Assembly (NCBI GenBank): GCA_031287395.1
Contig: JAITTA010000101.1
Span: 1 to 7,977, forward strand
DNA from: Dysgonamonadaceae bacterium
GTDB taxonomy: Bacteria > Bacteroidota > Bacteroidia > Bacteroidales > Azobacteroidaceae
DNA: 7,977 nucleotides
Direction: 5' to 3'
Position 1 is the stretch's first letter, and each line of letters starts with the position of its first letter. A model generated the notes under the pieces. It had not been told where the DNA came from and did not search any database. It saw only the letters and a program-made list of their open reading frames with translations. Below are positions 1-6,840 of this stretch, in pieces. The translations under genes and the position numbers were made by a program.

Positions 1-1046
1 ATCCATTGTCCGACTTCCGTTGTTTTATATGCTTTTCCGTTTTCCGCAATATCTTCCGTTACAACACCTGCGGTCATCGAGGCCTCTACAGCGCTCCGGA
101 TTATTCTTCCTTCTTCATGTAAGTTGAAAGCATATTCAAACATCAAAGCAGCCGAGAGAATAGTAGCTAAAGGATTTGCCATGTTTTTCCCGGCTGCCTG
201 CGGATAAGAACCATGGATCGGTTCAAACACAGAAGTATGGATTCCTATCGAAGCTGAAGGTAACATTCCCAGCGAACCGGTAATAACCGAAGCTTCGTCT
301 GTCAGGATATCGCCGAACATATTCTCCGTTACTATCACATCAAAACGTCCGGGCCATTGAATGATCTGCATGGCAGCATTGTCTACAAACATATATTCCG
401 TTTCGACACGAGGATATTCTTTCTCGATTTCCTGCGCTACCTGTCGCCATAAACGTGAAGTACAGAGCACATTGGCTTTATCCACAATCGTTACTTTTTT
501 ACGGCGCTGTTCCGCATATTTATATGCCAAACGTACAATCCTTTCGATTTCCTCAACGGTATAGACACAAGTATCATACGCTGTGCGGCCGTCTTCACTC
601 CTACCCTGCGGACGACCGAAATAGATTCCTCCGGTCAGTTCGCGGATACACATAAAATCGGCTCCCTGAACCAAATCGGCACGTAAAGGAGAATTATGAA
701 TCAATGAAGGGAAAGTCGTTACCGGACGAATATTGGCATACAACCCCAGTTTCCGGCGCATCGCCAACAACCCCTGTTCCGGCCTGACTTTAGCAGAAGG
801 GTCATGATCATATGCGGGAGAACCGATAGCCCCGAAAAGAACGGCATCCGACGACATACACAATGCATGTGTCGCCTCCGGATAGGGATTACCCACCGCA
901 TCGATAGCACAAGCCCCAACAAGCGCATGTTCATAAACCAAATCATGTCCGAATCTATCACAAACAGCCTCTGTCACTTTCAATGCCTGCTCAACAACCT
1001 CCGGTCCGATTCCGTCACCCGGCAATATTGCAATATTTAACTTCAT
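1..1046 (-). CDS. leuB: 3-isopropylmalate dehydrogenase LeuB (3' end cut by window edge)
   Basis: NAD-dependent decarboxylating dehydrogenase that converts 3-isopropylmalate to 2-ketoisocaproate in the cytoplasm; with CimA present it probably also converts 3-methylmalate to 2-ketobutyrate. The ATG at 1046-1044 gives 348 visible codons with no stop. LeuB proteins are usually about 350-360 residues, so only a few C-terminal codons are missing. The N-terminus is ILPGDGIGPEV. Substrate arginines R97, R107 (NIRPV) and R135 (CIRELTGG), catalytic Y142 and K190 (VDKANVL), and metal-binding D222, D246 and D250 (NMFGDILTD) are all present with family-typical spacing. The residue pattern is LeuB rather than isocitrate or tartrate dehydrogenase. 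It is the last gene of the operon visible here, 63 bp after mgsA. The gap is almost pure A/T and has no Shine-Dalgarno site, as is usual in Bacteroidota. Confidence 0.96.
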   Translation of the reverse strand, partial: MKLNIAILPGDGIGPEVVEQALKVTEAVCDRFGHDLVYEHALVGACAIDAVGNPYPEATHALCMSSDAVLFGAIGSPAYDHDPSAKVRPEQGLLAMRRKLGLYANIRPVTTFPSLIHNSPLRADLVQGADFMCIRELTGGIYFGRPQGRSEDGRTAYDTCVYTVEEIERIVRLAYKYAEQRRKKVTIVDKANVLCTSRLWRQVAQEIEKEYPRVETEYMFVDNAAMQIIQWPGRFDVIVTENMFGDILTDEASVITGSLGMLPSASIGIHTSVFEPIHGSYPQAAGKNMANPLATILSAALMFEYAFNLHEEGRIIRSAVEASMTAGVVTEDIAENGKAYKTTEVGQW

Positions 1047-1109
1047 TTTAAATATTTTGTTTAATAATTTAAAAAGTATTTAAAATTATTTCTATCTTTC
1101 AATTCTCCA

Positions 1110-1556
1110 TTATTCCCTGTTGAACTTCACGTAACGGGGGGTTGACGGTTTATAATCGTCATTATCCCACAACGAACTCGTAATCATCAGATCAGCGCTG
1201 TAACGATTGCATGCGATCGGTACATTATGAATACGACATTGGCGAAGCAACATCTGAATATCGGCTTCATGAGGTTGCGGATTCAGATCATCGATCAGAA
1301 AAATAGCCAGATTGATTTGATGACGCACTACCAGAGCGGCAATTTCCGCATCCCCTCCCAAAGGACCTGAGTTCATACAAATAATTTCGGCATCAACTCC
1401 TTTTTCTACAAAAGCTTTACGTATCAATCCTCCGGTAGTTCCGGTACAAATCAAAGTATGTCTGGATAAAGTATCGGCATTAAAAACCGCCCATTCAACC
1501 ATATCCACCTTGCGTTGGTCGTGTGCGACAAGTGCAATTGTTAATTTTTTGTTCAT
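1110..1556 (-). CDS. mgsA: Methylglyoxal synthase MgsA
   Basis: Converts dihydroxyacetone phosphate to methylglyoxal and phosphate in the cytoplasm, a bypass of lower glycolysis that relieves sugar-phosphate build-up. From the ATG at 1556-1554 it is 148 residues, close to the roughly 150 of the family. Visible motifs are VAHD (H12, D13), the phosphate-binding TGTTG (about 38-42), SGPLGGD with the catalytic aspartate D69, and DDLNPQPHEAD giving D89, H96 and D99, which correspond to Asp91, His98 and Asp101 of the E. coli enzyme. ACNRYSAD follows near residue 116. A TTG at 1580 would add eight residues (MLILIDKI) with no counterpart in the family, so I prefer the ATG. The gene starts 26 bp after the cimA stop and lies 63 bp before leuB, with no terminator visible on either side, so it appears to be co-transcribed with the leucine genes. 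That position is unusual. All catalytic residues are present, so the enzyme is probably active. Confidence 0.93.
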   Translation of the reverse strand: MNKKLTIALVAHDQRKVDMVEWAVFNADTLSRHTLICTGTTGGLIRKAFVEKGVDAEIICMNSGPLGGDAEIAALVVRHQINLAIFLIDDLNPQPHEADIQMLLRQCRIHNVPIACNRYSADLMITSSLWDNDDYKPSTPRYVKFNRE

Positions 1557-1582
1557 AATTTTATCGATTAATATCAACAAAG

Positions 1583-3100
1583 TTACATATTTTCAATCAT
1601 ATTCAGCATCTTTACGGTTGCTTTTATTGCCGCTCCTGTCTGATCCACATCCAACCCCCTGGTTTTAAAGTCTTTTCCATTAAAATTCCAAGAAATCACG
1701 GTTTGTACCAATGCATCCGTCCGTCCACCGGCAGGGATGCTGACATTGTAATCGGTCAATGTAGGGATAGGCTTACCCAATTTATTATAGATTTTCCAAA
1801 GTGCTTTGGAAAATGCATGATATTGCCCGTCTCCGGCAGCCGTCCACTCATATTCATTCCCGTCGATATCGATCCGGACAGTAGCCGTGGGCCGCAAACC
1901 GTGAGTCAGTGAAAGCGAATAATTTACGATACTAATCCGCTCATTATTTTCATTTTGAAGAACATCCGCTATGATATAAGGCAAATCGTCCTGAGTTACG
2001 ATCTCTTTCTTGTCTCCCAACTCAATGATACGTTCCGTAACTTTAGACATGGATGTTTCATCCAAGTCAATCCCTAAAGATTCCAGATTTTTAATAATAT
2101 TAGACTTACCGGACATTTTCCCCAAAGCATATTCCCTTATTCTGCCAAAGCGTTCCGGCAATAGTTCATTGTAATACAGGTTATTTTTATTGTCGCCGTC
2201 AGCATGTATTCCGGCACATTGCGTAAACACGCTGTCACCGGTTACCGGCCTGTTATTCGGAATACGGATTCCCGAATAAGAAGATACAATCCGGCTCACC
2301 ATGAAAAGATTTTTTTCGACAATATTTGTCCGGAATTTCAATTGATCATGCAATATGGCAATAACACTTGTCATCGAGGCATTTCCGGCCCGTTCTCCCA
2401 AGCCGTTGATTGTCACATGAATTCCTTTAATTCCGGCTATTGCCGCCGCAAAAACATTTCCTGCAGCCAGATCATAATCATTATGAGCATGAAAATCAAA
2501 ATGTAAGTCCGGATATCGTTCCTGCATTTGCCGGCAACATTTCATGGTATTTTCGGGATTCAAAATACCTAAGGTATCCGGTAACATGAAACGTTTGATA
2601 TTCCTGTCTTTCAAACTATCAACCATCAAAAACACGTAATCGGGAGAGTTAATCATACCGTTCGACCAGTCTTCAAGATAAATATTGACATCAATATTCA
2701 TCTTTTCTGCAAGCTCCAATGACTTTATGATATCTGCAATATGAGCTTCAGGAGTCTTATAAAGCTGTTCTTCACAATGTTTCAGGGAACCTTTACACAA
2801 GAGGTTCATCGTCCGGCAACCGGTATTTTTTATCCAATTCAGAGAAGAATCGCCATCTACAAACCCAAGGACTTCCAATCGGTCGATGTACCCGTGTTTT
2901 TTAGCCCATCCGGCAATCCTGCAAACTGAATCATACTCCCCATTGGAAACTCTGGCAGAAGCAATTTCGACCCGATCTACTTTCAATTCTTCGAGCAAAA
3001 GTTGTACAACACTCAACTTTTCAGAAGCAGAGAAAGAAACACCGGAGGTCTGTTCCCCGTCACGCAGGGTGGTATCCATTATTTCAATCATTTTTCTCAT
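1583..3100 (-). CDS. cimA: (R)-citramalate synthase, Leptospira type (often annotated as a second 2-isopropylmalate synthase)
   Basis: Condenses pyruvate with acetyl-CoA to (R)-citramalate, the first step of threonine-independent isoleucine synthesis. The 505-residue protein from the ATG at 3100 has a DRE-TIM barrel (about 5-270) with TTLRDGEQ, HAHND (H204 and H206, metal) and GLGERAGN, then a linker and a C-terminal regulatory domain (about 390-505). Counted from the in-frame TTG at 3109, R16, D17, L81, L104, Y144, E146, T179, H302, D304, N310 and Y312 fall at the same numbers I recall for the Leptospira interrogans enzyme's catalytic and pyruvate-pocket residues. LeuA signatures GFPVSSPGDF and CEDAGRT are replaced by IASARVSNGE and LEDWSNG. 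The start is uncertain: TTG 3109, ATG 3100 or ATG 3091. All three overlap the end of leuD (by 17 nt for 3100), which suggests translational coupling. Alternatives are a true second LeuA or a mixed-substrate enzyme. Function is inferred from residues. Confidence 0.88.
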   Translation of the reverse strand: MRKMIEIMDTTLRDGEQTSGVSFSASEKLSVVQLLLEELKVDRVEIASARVSNGEYDSVCRIAGWAKKHGYIDRLEVLGFVDGDSSLNWIKNTGCRTMNLLCKGSLKHCEEQLYKTPEAHIADIIKSLELAEKMNIDVNIYLEDWSNGMINSPDYVFLMVDSLKDRNIKRFMLPDTLGILNPENTMKCCRQMQERYPDLHFDFHAHNDYDLAAGNVFAAAIAGIKGIHVTINGLGERAGNASMTSVIAILHDQLKFRTNIVEKNLFMVSRIVSSYSGIRIPNNRPVTGDSVFTQCAGIHADGDNKNNLYYNELLPERFGRIREYALGKMSGKSNIIKNLESLGIDLDETSMSKVTERIIELGDKKEIVTQDDLPYIIADVLQNENNERISIVNYSLSLTHGLRPTATVRIDIDGNEYEWTAAGDGQYHAFSKALWKIYNKLGKPIPTLTDYNVSIPAGGRTDALVQTVISWNFNGKDFKTRGLDVDQTGAAIKATVKMLNMIENM

Positions 3101-3668
3101 ATTCTTCAATCAAATCCCTACGATTCAACAAATAATCGATGTCGTCGAAACCTTCCAGCAGACATTCTTTTTTATAAGCATTGATATCGAAGAATTCGGA
3201 AATTCCTGTTACATTATTCGTCACCATTTGCTTTTGCAAATTTACAGTTACGGTTGATTCCGGATTTTTATCAATTGCCTCAAACAAACCAGTAAGAAAA
3301 GATTCCGAAACGACGACAGGCAATACCCCGTTATTCAAAACATTATTTCTGAAAATATCCGCAAAAAAACTGGAAATAACGACTTTGAAGCCATAACCGG
3401 CAATAGCCCAGGCTGCATGTTCACGACTCGAACCGCTACCAAAATTTTTTCCGGCAACAAGTACCGAGCCTTGATATAAAGGATTGTTAAGTACAAAATC
3501 TTTCTTAGGACTTCCGTCTTTCTCATAACGCCAATCAGCGAACAGGTTATTTCCAAAACCTTCACGCGTGGTAGCCTTCAGAAAACGGGCCGGAATAATT
3601 TGATCGGTATCCACATTCTCAACCGGAAGGGGAACCATCGTCGATATAATTGTCTGAAATTTTTCCAT
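3084..3668 (-). CDS. leuD: 3-isopropylmalate dehydratase small subunit LeuD
   Basis: Small (swivelling-domain) subunit of isopropylmalate isomerase. With LeuC it interconverts 2- and 3-isopropylmalate, and in this operon probably also citramalate and 3-methylmalate. It has 194 residues against about 200 in E. coli. Visible motifs are NVDTDQIIPARFLK (about 18-31), NFGSGSSREHAAWA (75-88), the classic small-subunit loop for substrate binding, and FFADIFRNN (101-109). The ATG at 3668-3666 follows the leuC stop by a single base, and the end overlaps the start of cimA, so leuC, leuD and cimA appear translationally coupled. The YEKDGSPKKDF segment near residue 48 and the overall length fit the enterobacterial-type LeuD rather than the short archaeal type. 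I see nothing broken or unusual in it. Confidence 0.96.
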   Translation of the reverse strand: MEKFQTIISTMVPLPVENVDTDQIIPARFLKATTREGFGNNLFADWRYEKDGSPKKDFVLNNPLYQGSVLVAGKNFGSGSSREHAAWAIAGYGFKVVISSFFADIFRNNVLNNGVLPVVVSESFLTGLFEAIDKNPESTVTVNLQKQMVTNNVTGISEFFDINAYKKECLLEGFDDIDYLLNRRDLIEEYEKND

Positions 3669-3669
3669 C

Positions 3670-5079
3670 TTATATTGTTCTTGGATCTGTTATTACTCCT
3701 GTTATTGCCGCTGCAGCTGCCACTAACGGGCTTGCTAACAAGGTCCTGGCTCCCGGCCCTTGACGACCTTCAAAATTGCGATTGGAAGTTGAAACAGCAT
3801 ATTTACCGGCCGGCACTTTATCATCATTCATTGCAAGACAAGCGGAACATCCCGGTTGACGTAGTTCAAATCCGGCTGCTTTCAGTATGAGATCCAGGCC
3901 CTCTTCTCTGATTTGTTTCTCTACATTCCAACTCCCCGGAACCAGCCAGGCTGTTACCCGGTCTGCTTTCTTTTTTCCTTTGACAAAATTCGTAAACGTA
4001 CGGAAATCTTCTATCCTTCCATTTGTACAACTCCCTAAAAAGACATAATCAACAGGTTTTCCAATCAATTTTTCTCCCGGAGCAAAACCCATGTATTCCA
4101 AAGCCTTGTTAAATGATTGTTCTTCTGCAGTAGAGAAATGACATGCCGCATCTCTGCCAAAAACAGGAACCGTGTCGTTAATCCCCATTCCCATACCGGG
4201 GTTCGTACCATAGGTAATCATCGGTTCAATTTCCGAAACATCAAAAGTAACTTCGCGGTCAAATACGGCATCATCATCTGTTTTTAATGTTTTCCAACGG
4301 GCGATAGCTTTGTCCCAGTCTTCTCCTTTCGGAGCCTGTTCCCGTCCTTGCAGATAGGAAAATGTTGTTTCGTCCGGAGCGATCAGACCGCCACGGGCAC
4401 CCATCTCAATGCTGAGGTTACAGAGTGTCAGACGTTCTTCCATGGACAAGTTCCGGATAGCTTCTCCTGCATATTCGACAAAATATCCGGTGGCTCCACC
4501 GGTAGTCAATTGTGAAATCATATAGAGCGCCATGTCTTTAGCGGTAATACCCGGTTTCAAAATTCCCTCAAAGTTGATACGCATGGTTTTGGGACGGGAT
4601 TGCAGGACACATTGAGATGCCAATACCATTTCTACTTCGCTGGTTCCGATTCCAAAAGCAATGGCCCCGAAAGCCCCATGAGTAGAAGTATGACTATCGC
4701 CACAAACAATAGTCATCCCGGGTTGAGTATAACCGTTTTCCGGTCCGATTACGTGCACTATACCGTTTTTAGGATTCAGCATCCCGTAATAAGTCAGTCC
4801 GAACTCCTCCGCATTTCGACCAAGAGTATCCACCTGATTCCGGGATACAGCATCCCGAATGGGTTGTTCCTGACCGATTGTCGGGATATTATGATCGGCT
4901 GTGAGCAAAGTTTTTTCCGGACGGAATACTTTCAAGCCGCGTTTCCGCAAACCATCAAAAGCCTGCGGGCTGGTCACCTCATGACAGAAATGCCGGTCGA
5001 TATACAATTGTGTAGGGCCGTCATCCACAATTGAGACAACATGGGCATCCCAGATCTTATCAAATAATGTCTTCGCCAT
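3670..5079 (-). CDS. leuC: 3-isopropylmalate dehydratase large subunit LeuC
   Basis: Large aconitase-family subunit of isopropylmalate isomerase, carrying the [4Fe-4S] cluster that binds substrate; it acts with LeuD. It has 469 residues, matching the roughly 466 of bacterial LeuC. The three cluster cysteines are C351 in GSCTNGRIEDF and C411 and C414 in PGCSACLAMN. Other family segments are TLFDKIWDAH at the start, TADHNIPT (60-67), CGDSHTSTHGAFG (126-138), GARGGLIAPDETTF (228-241) and STSNRNFEGRQG (430-441). The ATG at 5079-5077 begins MAKTLFDKIW as expected. The gene lies 88 bp after leuA, across a hairpin-forming gap, and one base before leuD. The oxygen-sensitive cluster is ordinary for an anaerobe. 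No truncation or missing residue was seen. Confidence 0.97.
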   Translation of the reverse strand: MAKTLFDKIWDAHVVSIVDDGPTQLYIDRHFCHEVTSPQAFDGLRKRGLKVFRPEKTLLTADHNIPTIGQEQPIRDAVSRNQVDTLGRNAEEFGLTYYGMLNPKNGIVHVIGPENGYTQPGMTIVCGDSHTSTHGAFGAIAFGIGTSEVEMVLASQCVLQSRPKTMRINFEGILKPGITAKDMALYMISQLTTGGATGYFVEYAGEAIRNLSMEERLTLCNLSIEMGARGGLIAPDETTFSYLQGREQAPKGEDWDKAIARWKTLKTDDDAVFDREVTFDVSEIEPMITYGTNPGMGMGINDTVPVFGRDAACHFSTAEEQSFNKALEYMGFAPGEKLIGKPVDYVFLGSCTNGRIEDFRTFTNFVKGKKKADRVTAWLVPGSWNVEKQIREEGLDLILKAAGFELRQPGCSACLAMNDDKVPAGKYAVSTSNRNFEGRQGPGARTLLASPLVAAAAAITGVITDPRTI

Positions 5080-5108
5080 TTTTTTACATTTTATATTTCA
5101 CGTCGTAT

Positions 5109-5160
5109 GTTGTACGTTTTCTGTTGAGCTTACGCACGACAAAACGTAAAAACGTACAAC
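5109..5160. repeat. Perfect 12-bp inverted repeat in the leuA-leuC gap
   Basis: GTTGTACGTTTT at 5109-5120 is repeated as its exact reverse complement at 5149-5160, with a 28-nt loop. A second copy of AAAACG at 5141-5146 offers a shorter alternative stem with 5115-5120, and GTCGT at 5102-5106 can pair with ACGAC at 5136-5140. No U-run follows on the minus strand, so it is not a standard intrinsic terminator. It fills most of the 88-bp gap and would form in the leuA-leuC transcript. It could be a dispersed intergenic palindrome, an RNA processing or stabilising hairpin, or a partial polarity element. The structure is certain; the role is unknown. Confidence 0.7.
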
Positions 5161-5167
5161 GCAAAAC

Positions 5168-6661
5168 TTATTTCACAAATTTATTTATCGCATCTATAAA
5201 AGCCTCTACCGAAGCGGCAATGATATCCGTATTTGCTGCAAATCCGTAGTAAACCACCCCATTATACATTACCTGCATGTGTACTTTACCGACATCGTCA
5301 CTTCCACGGTCGATGGCTTGTATCAGGAATTCCTGAATGGTCATCTGCCTGCGGATAATTTGTTTTACAGCCTTAATTGCCGCATCTACAGGACCATTTC
5401 CAGCTGAAGCCGCCTCGAACTTTTCCCCGGCAATATCCAGGCAGACAGAGGCAACAGACTTCACTCCCACTCCGGAAGTAACCTGAAGATAATCCAACCG
5501 AATCCGTTGAGTATCCCGATCTTTTCCGACCAACATCAATACGTCGTCATCCTTAATCTCTTTCTTTTTATCCGCTAATTTAAGAAAATTCTCATATACT
5601 TTATCCAGTTTATCCTGGGAAACTTCCACGCCCAGAACAGCCAGACGATGTTTCAAAGCCGCACGACCACTACGGGCAGTAAGAACAATTGCGTTATCGT
5701 CAATACCCACATCTTTAGGATCAATAATTTCATAACTTTCACGGTTTTTCAATACTCCATCCTGGTGGATTCCCGACGAATGGGCAAATGCATTTCTTCC
5801 GACAATCGCTTTATTCGGTTGTACAGGCATATTCATCAGTCCGGACACCATCCGGCTGACCGGATAAATCTTCCGGGTATTGATATTGGTATCGATATTC
5901 AGCTCTTTATGACTTTTCAGAATCATTGCCACCTCTTCCAACGATGTATTTCCGGCACGTTCCCCGATTCCATTGACAGTTACTTCTACCTGCCGGGCCC
6001 CGTTCATCACCCCGGAGATCGTATTGGCAGTAGCCATTCCCAAATCGTTATGACAATGCGTGGATAGAACAGCCTGATGAACACCATTCACGTTTTCCAT
6101 CAGGAATTTGATTTTTTCACCGTATTCCGAAGGCAGACAATAACCCGTGGTATCCGGAATGTTAACCACCGTTGCCCCGGCTTTGATGACCGCTTCAACC
6201 ACCCGTGCCAGGTAAACATTATCCGTCCGTCCGGCGTCTTCACAATAGAACTCCACATCTTCCACATACTTTTTCGCATATTTAACGCAAGCAACAGCAC
6301 GTTCCAGAATTTCTTCCTGAGTCGAATTGAATTTATAAAGAATATGATATGGAGAAGTTCCGATACCGGTATGAATCCGGCTTTGTTTAGCATATTTCAA
6401 CGCTTCGGCTGCGGCCTCGATGTCTTTCTCTACAGCCCGGGTCAGGGCGCAAATAACAGGCCAGGTTACCGCTTTGGAAATTTCAACTACCGAATTGAAA
6501 TCACCCGGACTGGACACAGGAAAACCCGCTTCAATGACATCCACTCCTAAGGCCTCCAATGATTTTGCCACTTCAATTTTCTCAATCGTATTCAATTGGC
6601 AACCGGGAACCTGTTCTCCATCCCTCAACGTAGTATCGAAAATAAATAATTTATCGCTCAT
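5168..6661 (-). CDS. leuA: 2-isopropylmalate synthase LeuA
   Basis: Condenses acetyl-CoA with 2-ketoisovalerate to 2-isopropylmalate, the committed step of leucine synthesis. It has 497 residues (E. coli LeuA has 523). The catalytic barrel carries FDTTLRDGEQ (8-17, with D14), the LeuA-specific GFPVSSPGDF (46-55), FYCEDAGRT (138-146), THCHND with metal ligands H202 and H204, and VNGIGERAGN (229-238, N238). These positions coincide with E. coli numbering. FAHSSGIHQDGVLKN follows near residue 288. The C-terminal leucine-sensing domain (about 390-497) includes SAGNGPVDAA. The ATG at 6661-6659 is chosen because MSDKLFIFDTT aligns with the family start and no in-frame upstream ATG exists before the leader terminator. 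It is the first structural gene of the operon, behind a promoter and attenuator, and is likely controlled both by attenuation and by leucine feedback. Confidence 0.97.
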   Translation of the reverse strand: MSDKLFIFDTTLRDGEQVPGCQLNTIEKIEVAKSLEALGVDVIEAGFPVSSPGDFNSVVEISKAVTWPVICALTRAVEKDIEAAAEALKYAKQSRIHTGIGTSPYHILYKFNSTQEEILERAVACVKYAKKYVEDVEFYCEDAGRTDNVYLARVVEAVIKAGATVVNIPDTTGYCLPSEYGEKIKFLMENVNGVHQAVLSTHCHNDLGMATANTISGVMNGARQVEVTVNGIGERAGNTSLEEVAMILKSHKELNIDTNINTRKIYPVSRMVSGLMNMPVQPNKAIVGRNAFAHSSGIHQDGVLKNRESYEIIDPKDVGIDDNAIVLTARSGRAALKHRLAVLGVEVSQDKLDKVYENFLKLADKKKEIKDDDVLMLVGKDRDTQRIRLDYLQVTSGVGVKSVASVCLDIAGEKFEAASAGNGPVDAAIKAVKQIIRRQMTIQEFLIQAIDRGSDDVGKVHMQVMYNGVVYYGFAANTDIIAASVEAFIDAINKFVK

Positions 6662-6696
6662 CTTTTTATTTTTTTCATTTCTTTCATTCCCTTTAT

Positions 6697-6737
6697 AAAA
6701 AAAACCTTTCCCGCAATTCGAAGCAGGAAAGGCTTTT
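6697..6737 (-). terminator. Leader intrinsic terminator (attenuator) before leuA
   Basis: On the minus strand, CCTTTCCTGC (6732-6723) pairs with GCGGGAAAGG (6714-6705) around an 8-nt loop, giving ten pairs including one G-U. The stem can extend through AAAAG into the following U's. Eight T's (6704-6697) follow immediately. This is a strong Rho-independent terminator located 35 bp before the leuA start and about 145 bp after the promoter -7 box. It therefore lies inside the operon's own leader and cannot be the end of the permease unit alone. That position, together with the upstream leader peptide, marks it as an attenuator. Confidence 0.88.
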
Positions 6738-6782
6738 CAATTTATCATATCTCATATGAAATTTACATACCGGATCCGCTTC
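6720..6782 (-). promoter_or_regulatory. Candidate antiterminator pairing
   Basis: On the minus strand, GAAGCGGA (6782-6775) can pair with TCCTGCTTC (6728-6720), giving eight pairs with one bulged U. The second segment includes the inner half of the terminator's 5' arm and part of its loop, so this pairing and the terminator exclude each other. A ribosome stalled on the Ile/Leu codons (6810-6796) would leave 6782-6775 free. A ribosome at the leader stop codon (6765-6763) would cover it and let the terminator form. The pairing is read by eye, without an energy calculation. Confidence 0.5.
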
Positions 6783-6840
6783 TTCTTGTTTTCCCCAAGA
6801 GAATAATAATGCTCATATTTAGCAATCGTCCGTATGTAAA
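6762..6840 (-). promoter_or_regulatory. Leader stem enclosing the short leader peptide
   Basis: TTTACATAC (minus strand, 6840-6832) is exactly complementary to GTATGTAAA (6770-6762). The stem extends by GGA/TCC with one bulged G, giving 12 pairs between 6840-6829 and 6774-6762. It brackets the 17-codon leader peptide and its 3' arm contains the peptide's stop codon (6765-6763). Translation of the leader would open it, so it may act as a pause hairpin or protector stem of the attenuator. Nine perfect A/T-rich pairs over 79 nt could occasionally arise by chance. Confidence 0.5.
6763..6816 (-). CDS. Ile/Leu-rich leader peptide of the leu operon
   Basis: The predicted 17-residue peptide is MSIIILLGKTRRSGSGM, ending in TAA. 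Codons 3-7 are ATT ATT ATT CTC TTG, three isoleucines and two leucines in a row, at 6810-6796. The same frame is open from an earlier ATG at 6852, giving 29 residues with a further Leu-Leu (TTG CTA) at codons 10-11, so the real start is uncertain. Both starts lie downstream of the predicted promoter and upstream of the leader terminator. The run of regulatory codons ends about 60 nt before the terminator stem. I infer that it senses charged tRNA-Ile and tRNA-Leu through ribosome stalling. No Shine-Dalgarno site is visible, which is normal in this phylum. Translation has not been shown, and such a short frame could be accidental, but its position and composition argue against that. Confidence 0.68.
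   Translation of the reverse strand: MSIIILLGKTRRSGSGM

Noticed and set aside
719..961. Minus-strand 80-codon frame within leuB
   Set aside because: It is out of frame with leuB, whose own frame here encodes conserved residues including R97 and R107; the alternative translation shows no family features.
1045..1086. Perfect 9-bp inverted repeat ATTTTAAAT/ATTTAAAAT reaching into the leuB start codon
   Set aside because: The arms are pure A/T in an almost pure A/T gap, and an overlapping 8-bp repeat of similar quality exists. This is expected by chance in such composition, and the stem would be weak.
1110..1580. TTG start at 1580 for mgsA
   Set aside because: It adds eight residues absent from the family, whereas the ATG at 1556 places VAHD at the usual distance from the N-terminus.
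1583..3100. cimA as homocitrate synthase or Re-citrate synthase
   Set aside because: The C-terminal regulatory domain, the Leptospira-type pocket residues and the leu operon context fit citramalate synthase better; no lysine or nitrogen-fixation genes are nearby.
5080..5167. Possible internal promoter for leuC in the leuA-leuC gap
   Set aside because: TACGTTTTG resembles the -7 box but has an extra T, and the nearest upstream TTTG is only 13 nt away instead of about 19.
6658..6687. Nine-codon frame (MKEMKKIKR) whose TGA overlaps the leuA ATG, preceded by AAAGGGA
   Set aside because: It is a lysine-rich product of an A-rich start region. Coupling to leuA is possible, but nothing beyond the overlap supports it.
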